The position numbers and the translations under genes are program-made. Source: Mastigias papua (taxonomy: Eukaryota; Cnidaria; Scyphozoa; Rhizostomeae; Mastigiidae). From it: a DNA stretch of 64,000 nucleotides. This document shows, piece by piece, positions 61,801-64,000 of the stretch. The stretch is taken from the NCBI GenBank assembly GCA_964019165.1, contig OZ025283.1:11974063-12038062 (forward strand), read 5' to 3'. Position 1 is the first letter of the stretch. Each line of letters starts with the position of its first letter. The notes beneath the pieces are model-generated. The model made no database searches. It was not told where the DNA came from and worked only from the letters and a program-made list of their open reading frames with translations.

Positions 61801-64000
61801 CATGCACTTCCCCGCGTGCAGATGGCTTTCAAAAACAACAGTCTGGTGCGTGCGGCTGCCACATTAATCGTATGGGCAAATAAGTGGTTACAAGTTATAA
61901 CAATGCTTACTTTCATTTGCTAATTCTACCTGCCAACTCTCCACTGAGGATAAAGCATCATTATTGCATTTTTCAGTCTCATTACACTTTGCATTATCTA
62001 ATTCACTATTTGCCTCTGTATTCATGCTTTTCTAGTTCACTTCTTATGGTTGTTTTCCATAGAGATAGGAATATAAGAACACTAGAGTGCGCACTCCTAT
62101 TGTTTGACCAGTACGAGGTTGAAGCACCCATGCGCCATATTGTTGGAGGTAAGTTTCGGGTGCGGAAGCTGGTTTGACCCTTCATGAGTGATCTCCTGAA
62201 AGAGCAGAAATCGCCGCTTTTGGACACTAGTTGCTGTTTAATGTCTTTTAAACTGTTATATTTGTTGTTTACACTTTAGTTGTAGTCGTAAATAAGTTTT
62301 GTATACGCTATGCTGTATTGCTTGCTCAGAAAATGCGGAATGACTGTGTCGCCGTAAAGTGTATACCAGTGTCGTCATGGGTATGAACATAGAACAGGTG
62401 AAACCGTTTCGTTTCACAGGTTTGTAGAAATGCTTACAGTGAAATGGCAACATGTATACCAAGTACTAAATATTACGGAAATTGTTATACAACAAACTTG
62501 GAACAAGGCAGCGGAACATGACCATTAGCAGAGTTGAGAGACTTCAATAACATACTGTTATGAAACATAATTCATTAAATGTTAAAAAGTCTAGATATAT
62601 ATTTCTATCAAATAATTCTTTCTAGGGCATATACATAATACGATTCCTAGCAATTCTCTTTCCTTTCTTGTTTCTCCTGCCAGAATTTGTAATTGCTAGT
62701 AGATCTTCTCCACCTTTTGTGCTCTTCTATGCAGTTCAGGCTAGGCTTTCTCAGTGATGCATTTGATGAAGCTAAGAAACTAGTTTTGGGCAAATTGAGT
62801 TGTGATATGTCAATTCTTATTGATGGAAAGGCCATTAGATAACAGATACAGTGGAGTAGGGAAGAGCAGAAATACACAGGCTTTGTTGACTATGGAGGGA
62901 ATGCAATTGTTGAATACAGTGAGGTGTTGGCCTCTAAAATACTTTTCTTTATGGTAGTTGGAATAGGCCAAACTTCATGGAAGTCCATTATGGAATATTT
63001 CCTTATCCAGAAAGTAACTGGAAAAGTTCTTGCTCAATTGGTGAGAACAGCTTCATGGCAATTCTGGCCAATTCAGGCTTTTGAACATGTAGTATTGTTT
63101 GGGATGACACTTTTGCAAATTAGGAAGTAGGAAAATGTCAAGGTTGCAAGTCTGTAGTGACATGAAAGTATTGTAACTGTATCTGCTCATCCTGCTTGTG
63201 ACTATGTGGTTCATGTGATCTTTATTATAAGCCATATGCTGATGCATCTATATTATACTCTGCAAGTAGAACAAACACTATATGACATGTCAGTCATGAT
63301 AGGTAAAATTAAATATATCCCACATAGAGAAATAGGAAGAAGTTTCAATATTCCTTTGCCCCTATCATTTCATACAGCACTCCTACAGATCATTGATCTA
63401 TCAACACAAATATGTGTGTATAAATGCTTGTATAATAAATACCATTAGCAATCTGTTACAGGGCATTAACCTGCTGCACATAGAAAAAATTAACACAGAA
63501 AACAAACAAAAGTTAGCACATAGAAGAAACAAAAGTGGATTAGTATTTGCAAGATTTGGCATTTTCCAAGTTGTGAAGACATGTGAGCAATTGTTTAAGC
63601 AATTAGTATTAGGCAAACAAGCTCATATTACATCAGAACAGGGAATCTCCTTTGAAATAAGTCTGCAAAAAGGAATGTATATAACGATGCTTATTTAATA
63701 TAGATCGTTGAAAATGTGCGAAATATGTTGCTAGATGGCTCAAAAGTAGTCAAAATAGTGTGAACACCTAGAAATACAACTTCAATCACGACAAACTTAA
63801 CTGTATTGAACAAAATACTAGAGCCATTAAGGCTGTATTTAGATGTTCTTATGTTCATCCAAAAAATAACATCAATATGTTATTATCAATGGGCTTCATT
63901 TACGCGAGTTACACGTTATATTGCTCTCCCGAATTTGAATATACACGGTGTTTACATTAAAATCATATACGAACTTACCATTTGCGAAGATATGAAGTAT
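49838..64000 (-). CDS. TRMT10: tRNA (guanine-9-N1)-methyltransferase, TRMT10 family, partial at both ends
   Basis: Predicted exons, 5' to 3', are: 64000-63979 (enters from the right edge), 61943-61911, 60608-60455, 59230-59169, 58820-58726, 57110-57039, 56317-56239, 55605-55531, 54337-54279 and 49943-49838. All junctions are GT/AG with matching phase. The Lys-rich N-terminus (SKSKLKKLQK, KKEKEKKRAKRQ) is the tRNA-binding, nuclear-type region. The SPOUT methyltransferase core follows: RIRVALDLSFNTLM, then QVLRSYSMNRQSPHPLQ, LHLTNFD, VYLTSDSSNIL, VYVIGGIVDHN and ARLPIDEYIKLEGRKVLPINH. The Asp of GGIVDHN corresponds to the catalytic-site Asp of yeast Trm10. The enzyme uses S-adenosylmethionine to methylate G9 of tRNA. 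The last conserved block (VFEI...W..A...P.RK) and the stop were not found. Paralogue A or B is undecided. Confidence 0.85.
50640..50705. repeat. AT-rich palindrome (AATAATAAG type)
   Basis: AGAATAACAATAATAATAAT faces TATTATTTTTACTATTCTTA across ATATATTATT, forming an imperfect hairpin within a TRMT10 intron. Confidence 0.5.
51553..51842. repeat. (ATAAT/TATAA)n AT-rich pentamer microsatellite, about 290 bp
   Basis: Runs of TATAATATAATATAA with scattered C and G substitutions. Three open frames across it (repeating LYYI peptides) are repeat artefacts. Confidence 0.9.
51855..52145 (-). other. Open, coding-like stretch in a TRMT10 intron, unassigned
   Basis: 97 codons open on the minus strand with mixed composition (INHSNKTIELNSRKYKML, then LRSLLLSKEKAKHMKQ). 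There is no recognised domain and no clear partner exon. It could be an old retroelement remnant or a nested gene. Confidence 0.2.
52146..54278. other. TRMT10 intron sequence, no separate gene seen
   Basis: Contains a repeat copy at 53390-53520 (ATTGAACTTTTTCAACTTTT) and a G-rich run near 52890. Short plus-strand frames at 53658 and 53982 have no recognisable motif. Confidence 0.35.
54834..54888. mobile_element. 55-bp palindromic mini-element with CCGTAAA ends
   Basis: CCGTAAATGACCG at the left faces CGGTCATTTACGG at the right across 29 bp. TA precedes it (54832-54833); CA follows. The CCGTAAA terminus is shared with the 40631 and 45490 MITEs. Confidence 0.55.
55955..56010 (+). repeat. Second SINE-like box B tail
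   Basis: GGGTACGAGTCCCACTCGGA, then CACTTTTTCGCACATCCAC, parallels the tail at 37944-38010. It overlaps an intron of the TRMT10 gene. Confidence 0.4.
56410..56750. repeat. Degenerate minisatellite, TCAGGTCAAG unit
   Basis: A perfect core at about 56636-56679 consists of TCAGGTCAAG decamers. The surrounding 300 bp is a decayed version (CTTCAGGTGAAG, AGTCAGACGATC, GGTCAGTCAGG). It lies in a TRMT10 intron between the exons at 56239 and 57039. Confidence 0.75.
61385..61727. mobile_element. TA-flanked MITE, CACGTTTTTTTTATAAG ends
   Basis: The left end CACGTTTTTTTTATAAGAAA and the right end CTTATAAAAAAAACGTG are inverted repeats bounded by TA (61383-61384 and 61728-61729). Length is 343 bp, with internal GAGGCTCAATTTTCTTA repeats. 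A diverged relative lacking clear ends lies at about 25010-25290 (GGCTAAAGGAGGCTACCATT, TTCATTTTCTTATAAACCTT). Confidence 0.65.
62700..63700 (+). pseudogene. P-element/THAP9-type transposase relic
   Basis: In pieces on the plus strand: DAFDEAKKLVLGKL, then MSILIDGKAIR and a stop, then KYTGFVDYGG, ILFFMVVGIG, SWKSIMEYFLIQKVTGK and LAQLV. A distal part includes INLLHIEKINTENKQK and many stops. The order matches the catalytic core of P-superfamily transposases (DGM.IR, GFVDYG, FMVVGI...W..P.AYFLI.G). It is inactivated by numerous stops and frameshifts. It lies inside the first intron of the TRMT10 gene in opposite orientation. Confidence 0.65.

Overview
This is eukaryotic DNA: AT-rich, with spliced genes carrying GT/AG introns, polyadenylation signals, microsatellites and many decayed transposons. 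BEL/Pao, Penelope-like, P-element, LINE, hAT and TA-flanked MITE remains, together with the gene families present, suggest a marine invertebrate, most likely a cnidarian. The phylum is inferred; no marker here proves it. Most genes below were assembled by eye from open exons, splice sites and matching intron phase, so exon borders are predictions.

Layout. 1-3002: the 5' part of a dead BEL/Pao LTR retrotransposon on the minus strand. 3866-5515: an intact single-exon gene joining a novel coiled-coil and duplicated-domain N-terminus to a Penelope-type GIY-YIG nuclease. 9103-20176 (+): a seven-exon gene whose exons join in phase into a secreted protein of about 2,176 aa. It has a signal peptide, two huge disordered exons and an ILEI (FAM3/PANDER-type) domain between them. 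Microsatellites and Penelope-end-like hairpins lie in its first intron. 24273-26699 (-): a three-exon, 127-aa bZIP factor of the Fos/ATF3/BATF type. 31596-35814: a convergent pair, a DDE-transposase-like protein (+, two exons) facing a chromo-barrel/tudor-knot protein (-). 36-47 kb: MITEs, a hAT deletion derivative, a Penelope fragment and a LINE tail. 47560-48260 (-): a possible small secreted protein. 49838-64000 (-): a TRMT10-family tRNA m1G9 methyltransferase gene in at least ten exons, entering from beyond the right edge, with a P-element transposase relic (+) in its first intron.

The genes do not form one pathway. Three are probable host genes (the ILEI protein, the bZIP factor, TRMT10) set among transposons. 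Two others (the GIY-YIG chimera and the transposase/chromo-barrel pair) are intact reading frames of mobile-element ancestry and are the best candidates for something undescribed.
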